From a virus, in IMG/VR virus record IMGVR_UViG_3300034072_001149, positions 95,201 to 159,200 of that record: 64,000 bases of DNA, one strand, 5' to 3'. The number at the start of each line of letters is the position of its first letter. Position 1 is the first letter of the stretch. Of the stretch, positions 24,349 to 32,613 are shown one piece after another. Under the pieces are notes generated by a model. That model did not search any database. It was given only the letters and a program-made list of their open reading frames with translations, and was not told the origin of the DNA. The position numbers were made by a program, and so were the translations under genes.

Positions 24349-24716
24349 GCCTTGACAGGGTATTCCGCAAAGCTTCCATTTTCGCCATCTTCACTGACTT
24401 CAATTGTGATATGACGTCCTGGATATTTCGCGGCAATCTGCGCATACAGATCGTCACTTATCATTTCACAGCTCTTGTAATCAAGCTGTAGGGTTCCCTC
24501 GTTATAGAGTCCTTCAAGCCATCTCTTGAACTGGATAAACTCCAGATCACGATCATCATGAAAAACCTCAATCCACACTTTGAAGTGAAAGATATGGCGA
24601 TGTGGATAGCCCAAGAAACTAACATCAGCTAGGTTGGGATCCGTGAGGGCTGCGGGATATTTGTGGATTCCCTCTTTTTGAAAAGAGATCCAGATCATTT
24701 TGAAATTTTCGGTCAT
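24345..24716 (-). CDS. QueD / 6-pyruvoyl-tetrahydropterin-synthase-like protein
   Basis: 123 residues, close to QueD length. The pattern PHRHIFHFKVWIEVF resembles the HGHNY metal-binding strand, LEFIQFKRWLEGL the DF-x-x-LK helix, SCEMISDDLYAQI the T-x-E-x-x-A helix, and ITIEVSEDGENGSFAEY the final strand with catalytic Glu. QueD makes 6-carboxytetrahydropterin from the FolE product, the substrate of QueE; both are encoded nearby. Similar short phage proteins exist as hypotheticals, so activity is unproven. It sits inside a cluster of FKL genes. Confidence 0.6.
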   Translation of the reverse strand: MTENFKMIWISFQKEGIHKYPAALTDPNLADVSFLGYPHRHIFHFKVWIEVFHDDRDLEFIQFKRWLEGLYNEGTLQLDYKSCEMISDDLYAQIAAKYPGRHITIEVSEDGENGSFAEYPVKA

Positions 24717-24752
24717 ATCTTGTTCTAACAGAACTGGTGACCAGAAATCAAA

Positions 24753-25007
24753 TTACATCCATGTCAACTTGAACATCATAGCCAGGCGCGGATCATCAAT
24801 AACCAGATCGACTTTCCACTGACTGCGAATCCGCAGGCTGTATTCCATGCCATGTTGTCGCACCCAATCGTCAATATCATCATTCAGGAGAACGGCAATA
24901 TCTCGATGATCTTCGGGGTAAGAACGCCCATAGTGGATACGACAAAGGGGTTTAAGACCCACCTCTCTACCCATCTGAGTACCAATTATAAATCTTACTT
25001 TTTCCAA
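24753..25007 (-). CDS. FKL-motif small protein
   Basis: 84 residues ending KVDLVIDDPRLAMMFKLTWM. Helix DIDDWVRQHGMEYSLRI gives the family's W-helix followed by a Tyr strand. It overlaps the end of the upstream gene by 13 nt. Function unknown. Confidence 0.85.
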   Translation of the reverse strand: MEKVRFIIGTQMGREVGLKPLCRIHYGRSYPEDHRDIAVLLNDDIDDWVRQHGMEYSLRIRSQWKVDLVIDDPRLAMMFKLTWM

Positions 25008-25267
25008 ACTGACTTCCTTCTAGTCTTTTGATTTTTCAGCATGAGCTCATCAAACTCATTTCTACTGACTAGATCCAAGTCCCAAGCTAGAATAAAGGTC
25101 CTGGCTGCGACCTTATCCGGGATCACAAAATAGACATCGTTGGTATCTCTAGACCCTTTTGGTGCCTTGTTCAGAAGTATGTACCTTTTATAGGTGATGT
25201 TATTACCAAACAGCCAGGCCAATACCTCGCTATCTATCTCAACCTTCCATTTGTTGATATAATCCAT
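24995..25267 (-). CDS. FKL-family protein with altered core and basic tail
   Basis: 90 residues from the ATG at 25267; a GTG at 25324 would add 19 residues. The core KWKVEIDSEVLAWLFGNNITYKR aligns with the next gene's RWQLRLRKEVMDWLAENQIAY. The signature region is VYFVIPDKVAARTFILAWDLDL, where FKL has become FIL, and a 20-residue Lys-rich tail follows. The upstream reading frame (to 25612) is open but overlaps two real genes. Confidence 0.72.
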   Translation of the reverse strand: MDYINKWKVEIDSEVLAWLFGNNITYKRYILLNKAPKGSRDTNDVYFVIPDKVAARTFILAWDLDLVSRNEFDELMLKNQKTRRKSVWKK

Positions 25268-25314
25268 TCTGTCAATCTGCCATCTCCAGCACCGTCGACG
25301 AGCCAGCTTGACTA

Positions 25315-25545
25315 CTACATCCACCTTAGTTTGAACATCACGGCTTGCTTTCGATCCTTGATCACTAACAGAGCCAGTGAGTCCTTGGGTCTCCATCCCG
25401 GTGGGCAAAAGGTGTAAGCTATCTGATTCTCGGCTAGCCAGTCCATTACTTCTTTTCGAAGCCTGAGCTGCCAACGATCCAGATGTTTCACCATCACTAC
25501 GTGAGTGTGATTGAGCTTGAAGGTTTGATCTGACGTTATGACCAT
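25315..25545 (-). CDS. FKL-motif small protein, one of the shortest members
   Basis: 76 residues ending LALLVIKDRKQAVMFKLRWM. It is little more than the core: W-helix (RLRKEVMDWLAENQIAY), a Pro/Gly loop (CPPGWRP), strand, turn and FKL-x-W. It therefore helps define the minimal domain. It overlaps its upstream neighbour by 10 nt. Confidence 0.83.
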   Translation of the reverse strand: MVITSDQTFKLNHTHVVMVKHLDRWQLRLRKEVMDWLAENQIAYTFCPPGWRPKDSLALLVIKDRKQAVMFKLRWM

Positions 25546-25811
25546 GTGAGCTTGAACAACATTGCGTGGTCTTTTCGTTCGAATACAACTCGGCTACGTC
25601 CATTGCCTCCAAGCACCAATCTATGAGGGAAGTTCCGATCTAGTAGCCATTTTTCAATGTAATTCTTGAGTTTTCTGGAGCGTTTTTTACGTCCAGTTTT
25701 TGTTTTATCGTCGCAAAAATCCCAATGAATTTTATGATAGAGTTTGATGGTTCGGGTCTTCTCTTCCTCATAAAATTCCCGAGATTTCCATAAGTCAGGC
25801 TTTTCGAGCAT
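25536..25811 (-). CDS. FKL-motif small protein
   Basis: 91 residues ending SRVVFERKDHAMLFKLTWS. A strongly basic middle (KTKTGRKKRSRKLKNYIEKWL) suggests nucleic-acid contact, and a Gly-Asn loop precedes the last strand. The start lies inside the end of the glycosylase gene (17-nt overlap). Function unknown. Confidence 0.85.
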   Translation of the reverse strand: MLEKPDLWKSREFYEEEKTRTIKLYHKIHWDFCDDKTKTGRKKRSRKLKNYIEKWLLDRNFPHRLVLGGNGRSRVVFERKDHAMLFKLTWS

Positions 25812-26391
25812 ATTTGTTCCAAATCATCAGATCAAAATCAGCAACGCTCATTCCACTAGCATCAGCTAGCTTAAGAAATTCCTCCTCAAGCGCTCTATAC
25901 TTGGGTCCAGCAGGCGGTGTCACTTTCTGCGTCGTGAGTCCAAGATCTCTCATGTGACGAATCACATGAGTATCAAGGCACGCAATGCGCTGATCCTTTC
26001 GTGTATGAAGTAGGAAGTATCGAGATGTCTTGGCCCCAACGCCGTGAATCGTTTCCAGTTCAGAAGCTGTTACCTTGGTAAGATCCTTACCAAGGCTTTC
26101 ACGGAAAGCTCGTTCCAGTTTGGTAAACTGGCCCAGTCTAGACTCTTTGATCCGATCTAGAAGAACTCCGCTCGTATCCATGACGCTGACTATTTGGAAC
26201 GGAGTAACAAAGCCAGGAAATTCTTCGCGCCCCTTGCTGAGAAAGGCCTCTAGCGCCTTGGCCTGTTGAACCGCTGTTTTTCCCGCCACCGAGATACAGA
26301 ACAGCCAAAAAAGCTGAAGATCAAAAATGTCACGATCAAATCTTGTGACATCGGTTGGATCTACTAACACGGATCTATTTGAGTAATCCAA
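25795..26391 (-). CDS. HhH-GPD DNA glycosylase / endonuclease III-like
   Basis: 198 residues. A helix-hairpin-helix (ELETIHGVGAKTSRYFLLH) is followed by the catalytic-Asp segment ACLDTHVIRHMRDLG, as in base-excision glycosylases; the C-terminal four-cysteine iron-sulphur site is missing. The target lesion is unknown. The only nearby start is TTG at 26391 (GTG eight codons later), lying in the last codons of a homing endonuclease gene. An in-frame TGA precedes it. This raises the possibility that the original start was displaced by the insertion. Confidence 0.82.
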   Translation of the reverse strand: MDYSNRSVLVDPTDVTRFDRDIFDLQLFWLFCISVAGKTAVQQAKALEAFLSKGREEFPGFVTPFQIVSVMDTSGVLLDRIKESRLGQFTKLERAFRESLGKDLTKVTASELETIHGVGAKTSRYFLLHTRKDQRIACLDTHVIRHMRDLGLTTQKVTPPAGPKYRALEEEFLKLADASGMSVADFDLMIWNKYARKA

Positions 26392-27196
26392 GTCTCTTCA
26401 TCCTTTTAGTTTCTTGAGTTTTCCTTACAGCCTCGGGATCTCGTTTTCTACCTTTTAATGCAATAGAATTTGCTCTACCAATGGCGGCTTTAGCTTCCTC
26501 AGTTTGGGTCTTGCCCAACATTCCACTAGGTTTACCCTGTAATGCTTCTGATTTAGCTCTTCTTACCTCTGGTCGATTTTGAACTTCCGTCTGAACTTTA
26601 CTCATTAATTCAATAGTATTAGAGCTTCTTTTCTGTCCTCTTCTCTTTTCGGCTGCTTTAGCGACTCTAATATCAGTTTCAGCAGAAAGTCCTGAACACC
26701 AGGAAGGCGGTAGCGTTTTACCATAATTGGTATGTAATTCCCCAGCTTGCCACCTATGTTTTGATAGATTTGCCCGGATTTGTTCAGTCATTACTCGCTT
26801 ACCCTCTCGCCACGCTCTAAGGTTTCCTTTTCGTATATTTTCGGACCATGTCTTTTGTAACTCAGGGCTGACCAGTGAGTAATTGGGTGGTCTAGCATCA
26901 ATGCAAATATTTGTAAGGATTCCATCCCCTACTGAAGCTCTACCATATTTTGCAATAAGTTGGCTCTCAAGGAGGTATGCTTCATCCTCAGATAGATTCT
27001 CAGCTATTTTTGATATAGGAACGTCTAAACCTTGCTCTTTTATTAGATTGATGGTCCTAACTTTATGCGGATTTGAGGTCGTATCCAAAGTCTCAGATAG
27101 ATGAAACTCACAACGATTTCCTTTACCTTTTCCCACATAGAAAGGCTGATTATCCTTTAAAGGATTATGAAGCTGGTAAACATAATACACATTCAT
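26375..27196 (-). CDS. GIY-YIG homing endonuclease with NUMOD3 repeats
   Basis: 273 residues. The GIY-YIG core is YYVYQL and PFYVGKGKGNRCEFH, with Glu in LLESQLIAKYG as the metal ligand. The C-terminal half has Lys/Arg-rich repeats (GKPSGMLGKTQTEEAK, KGRKRDPEAVRK) of the NUMOD3 type that bind DNA. The start overlaps a preceding stop as ATGA, and the end overlaps the glycosylase start. It looks like a mobile gene wedged into an operon. Confidence 0.9.
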   Translation of the reverse strand: MNVYYVYQLHNPLKDNQPFYVGKGKGNRCEFHLSETLDTTSNPHKVRTINLIKEQGLDVPISKIAENLSEDEAYLLESQLIAKYGRASVGDGILTNICIDARPPNYSLVSPELQKTWSENIRKGNLRAWREGKRVMTEQIRANLSKHRWQAGELHTNYGKTLPPSWCSGLSAETDIRVAKAAEKRRGQKRSSNTIELMSKVQTEVQNRPEVRRAKSEALQGKPSGMLGKTQTEEAKAAIGRANSIALKGRKRDPEAVRKTQETKRMKRLGLLK

Positions 27197-27543
27197 CGAT
27201 CTTGGGGGTCCGCCGACCCCCGCCTTCTGCCCGCTCTCGAGACACGCGGTCCCTCGGTGCGCTGATCCGTAATCACCTCCTCAGGTATAAAGTATGGCAG
27301 GCTCCAGCAGAACACAATGTTCCAAGTTTGTCCGAAGACTTGTCCAGAATACAAGATATCTTCGGACACGTCATTATTCACCAACGTTCTTGTATTAACA
27401 TTCCTGAAAAGAATCTCCGCCAGATACGCTCGCTGATAAAGGACATAATGGGATGAATCATATGCAGAATTATTCGCAGACCTTCCAAGAGAGTCAAATC
27501 CTCTTCTGGGTGGTACCGTTGATCCTCCTGCCGGCGATAGCAT
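27193..27543 (-). CDS. Doubtful small ORF ahead of the homing endonuclease
   Basis: The frame stays open from an ATG at 27543 to a TGA that overlaps the endonuclease ATG (ATGA), about 116 residues, which argues for translation. The middle (SSHYVLYQRAYLAEILFRNV) looks protein-like. The last 25 residues are Arg/Gly/Pro-rich and lie in an unusually GC-rich stretch (27197-27260) containing the hairpin GGGGGTC/GACCCCC. The first 50 nt overlap the upstream gene. It could instead be a structured untranslated region. Confidence 0.35.
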   Translation of the reverse strand: MLSPAGGSTVPPRRGFDSLGRSANNSAYDSSHYVLYQRAYLAEILFRNVNTRTLVNNDVSEDILYSGQVFGQTWNIVFCWSLPYFIPEEVITDQRTEGPRVSRAGRRRGSADPQDR

Positions 27544-28054
27544 CTTCCAAAGTCTGGCAGCGGAATTTCTCCCATTTGCTTTTAGCCTTAGGAAAACCCT
27601 GGTCATCAAATCCTATGTTAATGCTCTTATTGAAGGATCCATCCTTCTTATAGCAGAAGCCAGTGGGGATAGACCAGTGATAAGAAAGACCATTAGTGGA
27701 AACGGCAGAAATAATGATCTCGTTTGAATCCTTTTTCGCCGGACTCAGGGGCACAAGAACTTCTAAGTTCTTGCGCGATCCCTTGGGGCCAACACTACCA
27801 GTCTTGCATTCAATCTTCCACCCGTTCTGAAGAAGGACATCAAATCCATCTGAAGGCAAATGTGTCGCTCCTAGCTTGAGCGCAGTCACCTTCTCATGCC
27901 ATGCGTCTACCTTTATCTCTCCTGCATCTAGATCGGATAGAAGATCGGCGCGCCCTTGTGCGTTCTGACGATGGGGTGACTTCGTAGTCAAGATAATATC
28001 CACCATCTCTCTGCCAAGGATTTTCTCCGTGGAGAGTCTACAGTTTTTTGTCAT
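27494..28054 (-). CDS. Unknown protein, possible nuclease-like fold
   Basis: 186 residues. The stretch DAGEIKVDAWHEKVTALKLGA, then GFDVLLQNGWKIECKTGSVGPKG, has a D...E-x-K arrangement (DVLLQNGWKIECK) reminiscent of PD-(D/E)xK nucleases. That reading is tentative. It follows the sliding clamp gene after a palindromic terminator. Its leader AAAACAAAAAATAAG is like other leaders here. Confidence 0.7.
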   Translation of the reverse strand: MTKNCRLSTEKILGREMVDIILTTKSPHRQNAQGRADLLSDLDAGEIKVDAWHEKVTALKLGATHLPSDGFDVLLQNGWKIECKTGSVGPKGSRKNLEVLVPLSPAKKDSNEIIISAVSTNGLSYHWSIPTGFCYKKDGSFNKSINIGFDDQGFPKAKSKWEKFRCQTLEDAIAGRRINGTTQKRI

Positions 28055-28087
28055 AATCGGCTTCTTATTTTTTGTTTTACCGATCTG

Positions 28088-28115
28088 CTGGGAAGGCCGA
28101 ATTCGGCCTTCCCAG
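28088..28115 (-). terminator. 28-nt perfect palindrome after the clamp gene
   Basis: CTGGGAAGGCCGAATTCGGCCTTCCCAG, 14-bp arms, 8 nt past the clamp stop. It is symmetric, with no T-run of note. Confidence 0.65.
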
Positions 28116-28123
28116 GGTAGTTC

Positions 28124-28876
28124 TTACTTTTTGCGCGCTGGCAGAATGAACTTGTATTCAGCCGACTTGCTGGCCATTGAAATCTGCAATGCGCCACGCG
28201 AAGAGAACTGAAGCTTGAGGTTCTCATCAGCGCCCAGCTTGAGGATTGCGAGCACAGGAGCAATTCCCCAGTGAAGGTCACCAGTCAGCGAACCCTCGAC
28301 GTCATCGGCAATGGTCAGGAATGCTCGGTGCATGGACGAACCTTCATCGCCAATATAGAAGCGCAGTTCGTTCTTGCCTTCGTTTTCCACAGTCTTGACC
28401 ATGAAGAAGTTTTCAAACTGGCCATAAAGCCCAGCCAGAGCCTGTAGTTCCTTGAGCTTGCTTGCCGAGGGATCGATTTCAACGTCCCAAGTGGTGCCCA
28501 GGAACTTTGCCTGTTCAGGAATCAGGTCCGATGCCATCAGACGATAGGCACCGCTGCTCTTGCCATCAGCTGACTTAAAAGAGATTTCCTCAGGGGTCAT
28601 CTTACCGTTACGCTCACGACGCTTGACTTCAATCTTGGCATCGTCAGTCTTGAACAGAGCATAGTTGACTAGACCCTGGAGTAGACCCAGATGGCTCATG
28701 CCAAATTCACCCTTGAGCTCAGGCTCAGGCTGAAGCAGCTGACCCTTGACGATCACTGTGCGCTCATTGTCCATTGCTTCAATGATGGTCTTTTCATCAT
28801 CACCGGTGATCTTGATGGTATCGATATTGTTGACACCAATAGCATGTCTCACAATATCCTGGATAGTTTCACGCAT
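28124..28876 (-). CDS. 45: Sliding clamp (gp45-like)
   Basis: 250 residues from the ATG at 28876 (AAGGAG upstream); a GTG 30 nt earlier overlaps the ribosome site. In T4 the trimeric gp45 ring tethers the polymerase and also activates late transcription. Length is near T4 gp45 (228). GLLQGLVNYALFK and the C-terminal LKLQFSSRGALQISM look like clamp-domain elements; identity rests partly on position beside the polymerase. The presence of late promoter cores fits its second role. Confidence 0.78.
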   Translation of the reverse strand: MRETIQDIVRHAIGVNNIDTIKITGDDEKTIIEAMDNERTVIVKGQLLQPEPELKGEFGMSHLGLLQGLVNYALFKTDDAKIEVKRRERNGKMTPEEISFKSADGKSSGAYRLMASDLIPEQAKFLGTTWDVEIDPSASKLKELQALAGLYGQFENFFMVKTVENEGKNELRFYIGDEGSSMHRAFLTIADDVEGSLTGDLHWGIAPVLAILKLGADENLKLQFSSRGALQISMASKSAEYKFILPARKK

Positions 28877-28944
28877 ATCAAAATGCTCCTTTTCGTTTCT
28901 TGTCACCAGTTTTACACGAATACTGGTAGGATATCAATAATTGG

Positions 28945-29241
28945 TTAGATAACGCGAACTTCGCACTGGCCATTGCCAACCGGTGACGAACCATTGGCAA
29001 AGACAGCAACTTCGTAGCCATCACACTCGACTGAGCGAGCAAAGGTGTGGAAGTCAGTTACCTTGTTTTCTGGAATAATCCAATTAGCGGCCTTTTTGCC
29101 ACTGTTCACGGCAATCACATAACCAGCATAAGTGAGCTCTGGAAACTGGACAAACAGGAGTTCTCCCGTTCGACGTTCACTCGTGGTGAGCTCTTCGCGG
29201 GTTGGGCCCTTGGTCTTGTTAATCAGGAGAACTCTGTTCAT
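28945..29241 (-). CDS. Unknown protein between clamp and polymerase
   Basis: 98 residues from the ATG at 29241 (GAGGAA five bases upstream). Starts with a beta strand and basic linker (MNRVLLINKTKGPTREEL) and is mainly beta after that (GYVIAVNSGKKAANWIIP). No family recognised. Its place between the polymerase and clamp genes suggests a replication role, but T4 RegA or RpbA identity could not be shown. Confidence 0.72.
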   Translation of the reverse strand: MNRVLLINKTKGPTREELTTSERRTGELLFVQFPELTYAGYVIAVNSGKKAANWIIPENKVTDFHTFARSVECDGYEVAVFANGSSPVGNGQCEVRVI

Positions 29242-29249
29242 TTTATTCC

Positions 29250-32240
29250 TCAAAAGCTGAATAGATCATTGAAAGTGGTGTCTTCTCGAGTAGCACTCAG
29301 ATCCCACTTCAACACACCTATAAGATTCGAGACCTTTTTATCAATAATTGTTTCTTCCATGGTCTCATTGTCAAAAGGCAATTCTTTATACCACTGTGGA
29401 AGGTGCGGTTCATCGAACGGATAGGCAACACTATCCATCTTCAGAGGATTGGGCTTGAGCTTACAGACGATAACTTTCTGTCCGTCCGTTATCTCCATGC
29501 TGAATCGGTCACCATACATTTCACGCAGAGTGTTCCAGTTCATAGCTGCTCTAACATGACCAGGCACCATTACCTTTTCCTTGGTCCCACTTTTCATGAT
29601 ATCTTTGCCGTCGCCTTCCTGTAGGCGAGACATATAACCCGTGATACCATTGACCTTCTTTGGTGTTCCCTTGAGCCAACCATCAAGAGCCCTGAATTCC
29701 ACACGGAAATCCTTGATCATCTGGATGATTGTTTCCTTGGTTCCACCATCCAGCAAAGTGGTGATGATCTTTTCCAAGAACTCCTGCATCATCTTAGGAG
29801 TATCAGCACGCTTGAGATCCAAACCAACCGCTTTGATTTTTCCAGGCTTGCCGTTGACGTCTAGACGAACATTATCTTTGTCGTACATCAATAGAGCATA
29901 ACGCTTCTTGGTGATGAACAACCCACGACTAGCAATTAGTTCTCGACCTGCTTTGATAATAGCACCTCGCTCAAGACCAGTATTGAACGCCATGTCCATA
30001 AAGGGAGGAAAACTTTCGTTTACCGCTTCACCGATGCCATCGTAAAGTTCAACCATTCGGTTTCGGTCTTCTAGCATTGGGGCCAGCTCAGGATCCGCCT
30101 CCAACATATCAACCGCAGTAAAATAAACCGAGTCAGTGTCATTATACAAGATGGCATCACCACGAACGTCATAAACACCAGTGATGATCTCGTTGGTTTT
30201 GCTGCTCATGTGCTTGGTAATTGAGCGCCCACTCAGGGTAACCGACTGACCGATGCGAGCATCGTAGAACCTGCAACCTTCATTCAGCAAAGCACCATAA
30301 AGCGAGTTCAGAAGAATCTTACGTGCCTGCTGACGCTGGTTCCAAAAGACCTCATGGGCCTTGGCTTCTTTGATGAACGCCTCGTTGATGAATACCTTGT
30401 TGTCAGTTATCCTGATAGCACCTTGCTCAAACAGGGAACGGAGCGCGTCTGAATTCTTAGTCCTGATGTAATCGGGAAGCTCAGCAAATACAGCCGTTTC
30501 AGTTGAATACCGGTTTGTGACCTCCTCGGCAAGATCAGGCTTGATGGTAAAACCCTTGGCTTGTGCCGAGGCTTCTGAAAACACAGTTTCTTTGAACTGC
30601 ATCTGCTTACGCTGTGAATACCATTTACCCAAAAGACCAGGAATAACCGCTTCTACGTCAGTTCGAAATATGGTTCCATTGGCTGTAATACAATACGGGT
30701 TACCCTGAAGGAAGATATACTCGTATAGCTGTTCTCCAGTTACCTGAATACTTTGACCCTCTTCGAAGTCAACAATCATTGACTCCTGGCTCTTGTTGGC
30801 CACCATATCATATTCAAGTGTGGAGAACAAACCTTCCCAACATTCTGGTCCTGGGATGCCTTTGGCCAGTCTAGAATCAATCAGAGCATTGGTGCGATCC
30901 AATCTAATCTGTCCTACTAGGGTCTCGGGGCCCATATTCAAAGCTCGTAGAGCCGAGGGATACAGAGAGTTGATGTCGCAACACGCAATTTCACGATGAA
31001 TACCAATTTTTGGTTTGGCGACATAGGCGCCAACTACTGGTCTTTTTTCACCGTTGTTTCTAAAGGGACGAGGACCATCATCTTCGTCGTTCCAATCATC
31101 ATCGTCATCATCCATGTTGACTTCTAGATCGGGACGCTTTCGGTTAGGAACACACATTCCTCTCTGGTGGGCTTCATTGATGATAGCTTGCTCAATCAGC
31201 GCAACAGAACCCATAGTGGTAGGCAGCAAAACAGTATTGGTGTGAGCAATCTGGTTCGCCAGTTCAATAAACCGCTTCTTGGCATCAATCTTTTGTAGAA
31301 GCGCAGTATCCTGGCGGTTGTATTCAAGGAACTTACGGAAATCACGCTTGTATAGGTTATCCAGAGTTCCACTATAGGGAGTCTTGTTTTCACCAACCTC
31401 GATTTCACCAACATAGTCTAGACGATAGCTATGGAGCTCTTGTGGATTATGCTTTTTGTATAACTCCAGATAATCCAAGTGAATACGACCAATTAGCTCG
31501 TAGGTTTGCTGTTCCTTTTTGAACTGGACATATTTTTTGATCTTGGGTCGCTGATTCCACAGGCAAAGTTTTTTGGTGTAATCCTTGCCCATGAGACGCT
31601 CAATACGATTCACCACATAGGGAATATCGAAACCTTTACTATTCCATCCTGACAGGACGTCGCAGTCCTCGATTAGGTCAAGGAATATCGTGAGCAGTTC
31701 TGTTTCATCGTTACACAGATAGGTATTGGGTAGGCTCTTACAGATTTCATCAGCGGCTTCCCAAGATAGGTGATCTTTGTCTACCACCGGCAGATTTGGC
31801 TTCAAGCAAACGGTATAGAGGGTATCATCGCTTGTGCGATGAACCGATATGGCAGTGATAGCACTAAACGGATCCCAAGGACTTGCGAAACCTCGCTGTG
31901 GATCAAAGTCCACCTCGATGTCGAAAAACCCAATATTCAGGACTGGTGATTCCGCACCAAGATAGTTTTCTTCCAAGCAGCGGAAAACTGGATTGATGTC
32001 GCTTTCATAAATGCGACGACCATTCTGAAGTTTTAGTTCACGCTGAAATGCTTTGTTGGAGGTAAAGCTACTCTTGGATACGGGGCGACCCCACATATCT
32101 TTGTAACGACCGCCACGAGCATCTTCATAGTAGAAAACATAGTTGGTCGGTAGGGATTTGAAAATCCGCTGACCATTCACACGTTCTACAATAAGAATCT
32201 CGTCCTTTTCTTTGTCATGCAGGGCATCAACGTAGGACAT
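29250..32240 (-). CDS. 43: Family B replicative DNA polymerase (gp43-like)
   Basis: 996 residues, slightly longer than T4 gp43 (898). The 3'-5' exonuclease has Exo I FFDIEVDF (Asp107, Glu109), Exo II SGWNSKGFDIPYVV and Exo III YNRQDTALL. Polymerase motif A is CDINSLYPSALRALN, motif B KILLNSLYGALLNEG, and motif C YNDTDSVYF with the catalytic Asp pair. An acidic insertion (DDDDDDWNDEDDG) lies near residue 380 between the domains. All catalytic residues are present, so it is presumably active. It stands in one cluster with the clamp gene. Confidence 0.98.
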   Translation of the reverse strand: MSYVDALHDKEKDEILIVERVNGQRIFKSLPTNYVFYYEDARGGRYKDMWGRPVSKSSFTSNKAFQRELKLQNGRRIYESDINPVFRCLEENYLGAESPVLNIGFFDIEVDFDPQRGFASPWDPFSAITAISVHRTSDDTLYTVCLKPNLPVVDKDHLSWEAADEICKSLPNTYLCNDETELLTIFLDLIEDCDVLSGWNSKGFDIPYVVNRIERLMGKDYTKKLCLWNQRPKIKKYVQFKKEQQTYELIGRIHLDYLELYKKHNPQELHSYRLDYVGEIEVGENKTPYSGTLDNLYKRDFRKFLEYNRQDTALLQKIDAKKRFIELANQIAHTNTVLLPTTMGSVALIEQAIINEAHQRGMCVPNRKRPDLEVNMDDDDDDWNDEDDGPRPFRNNGEKRPVVGAYVAKPKIGIHREIACCDINSLYPSALRALNMGPETLVGQIRLDRTNALIDSRLAKGIPGPECWEGLFSTLEYDMVANKSQESMIVDFEEGQSIQVTGEQLYEYIFLQGNPYCITANGTIFRTDVEAVIPGLLGKWYSQRKQMQFKETVFSEASAQAKGFTIKPDLAEEVTNRYSTETAVFAELPDYIRTKNSDALRSLFEQGAIRITDNKVFINEAFIKEAKAHEVFWNQRQQARKILLNSLYGALLNEGCRFYDARIGQSVTLSGRSITKHMSSKTNEIITGVYDVRGDAILYNDTDSVYFTAVDMLEADPELAPMLEDRNRMVELYDGIGEAVNESFPPFMDMAFNTGLERGAIIKAGRELIASRGLFITKKRYALLMYDKDNVRLDVNGKPGKIKAVGLDLKRADTPKMMQEFLEKIITTLLDGGTKETIIQMIKDFRVEFRALDGWLKGTPKKVNGITGYMSRLQEGDGKDIMKSGTKEKVMVPGHVRAAMNWNTLREMYGDRFSMEITDGQKVIVCKLKPNPLKMDSVAYPFDEPHLPQWYKELPFDNETMEETIIDKKVSNLIGVLKWDLSATREDTTFNDLFSF

Positions 32241-32278
32241 GGATTCTCCTTATTATTTTGTTTTATGGATATCTTTTA

Positions 32279-32563
32279 TCATAACACCAGAATAGAAAGA
32301 CCTACAATATTCAGGATGGTGTTAAAGGCCATCAGCACAAACATCCATGATGCCTGTCGCATATAAGCCCCGATCATGATCATTGAACTACCAATGAACC
32401 AAAGAGTATAACAGAGAAGCATTGGTGGCATTGCGGCACCAAAACTCATTATGGCAGTTGCCATGATGCTAAAGGCAGTGCCTAGGAATTCAAACCAGAA
32501 CATCCGACGATTGTTTTCCCAATCGTTTTTCCAGTGATTTATCACATCTTTTATGATTTTCAT
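32279..32563 (-). CDS. Small membrane protein, three predicted helices
   Basis: 94 residues from the ATG at 32563; an earlier in-frame start overlaps a terminator hairpin. After a charged N-terminus (HWKNDWENNRRMFWFEF) come three hydrophobic spans (FSIMATAIMSFGAAM, PMLLCYTLWFIGSSMIMIG, WMFVLMAFNTILNIVGLSI). Likely an inner-membrane protein of unknown function. Confidence 0.75.
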   Translation of the reverse strand: MKIIKDVINHWKNDWENNRRMFWFEFLGTAFSIMATAIMSFGAAMPPMLLCYTLWFIGSSMIMIGAYMRQASWMFVLMAFNTILNIVGLSILVL

Positions 32564-32578
32564 GGTTTGCTCACAATT

Positions 32579-32605
32579 ATGGGGAGGGTTAAAAACCCTC
32601 CCCAT
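32579..32605 (-). terminator. Hairpin terminator after the DsbA-like gene
   Basis: ATGGGGAGGGTT/AACCCTCCCCAT, perfect 12-bp stem with a 3-nt loop, 8 nt past the stop. Closely resembles the hairpin at 6297-6318. Confidence 0.75.
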
Positions 32606-32613
32606 ATTCCACG

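Noticed and set aside
24995-25612. 205-residue reading of the whole minus-strand frame
   Set aside because: Its first 115 residues lie over two FKL genes in another frame and are low-complexity Ser/Gln/Gly; only the part from 25267 is convincing.
27378-27575. 65-residue minus-strand frame whose end (HMIHPIMSFISERIWRR) resembles a class I tRNA synthetase helix
   Set aside because: Too short, overlaps a better-supported gene, ends early, and lacks any other synthetase motif; treated as chance similarity.
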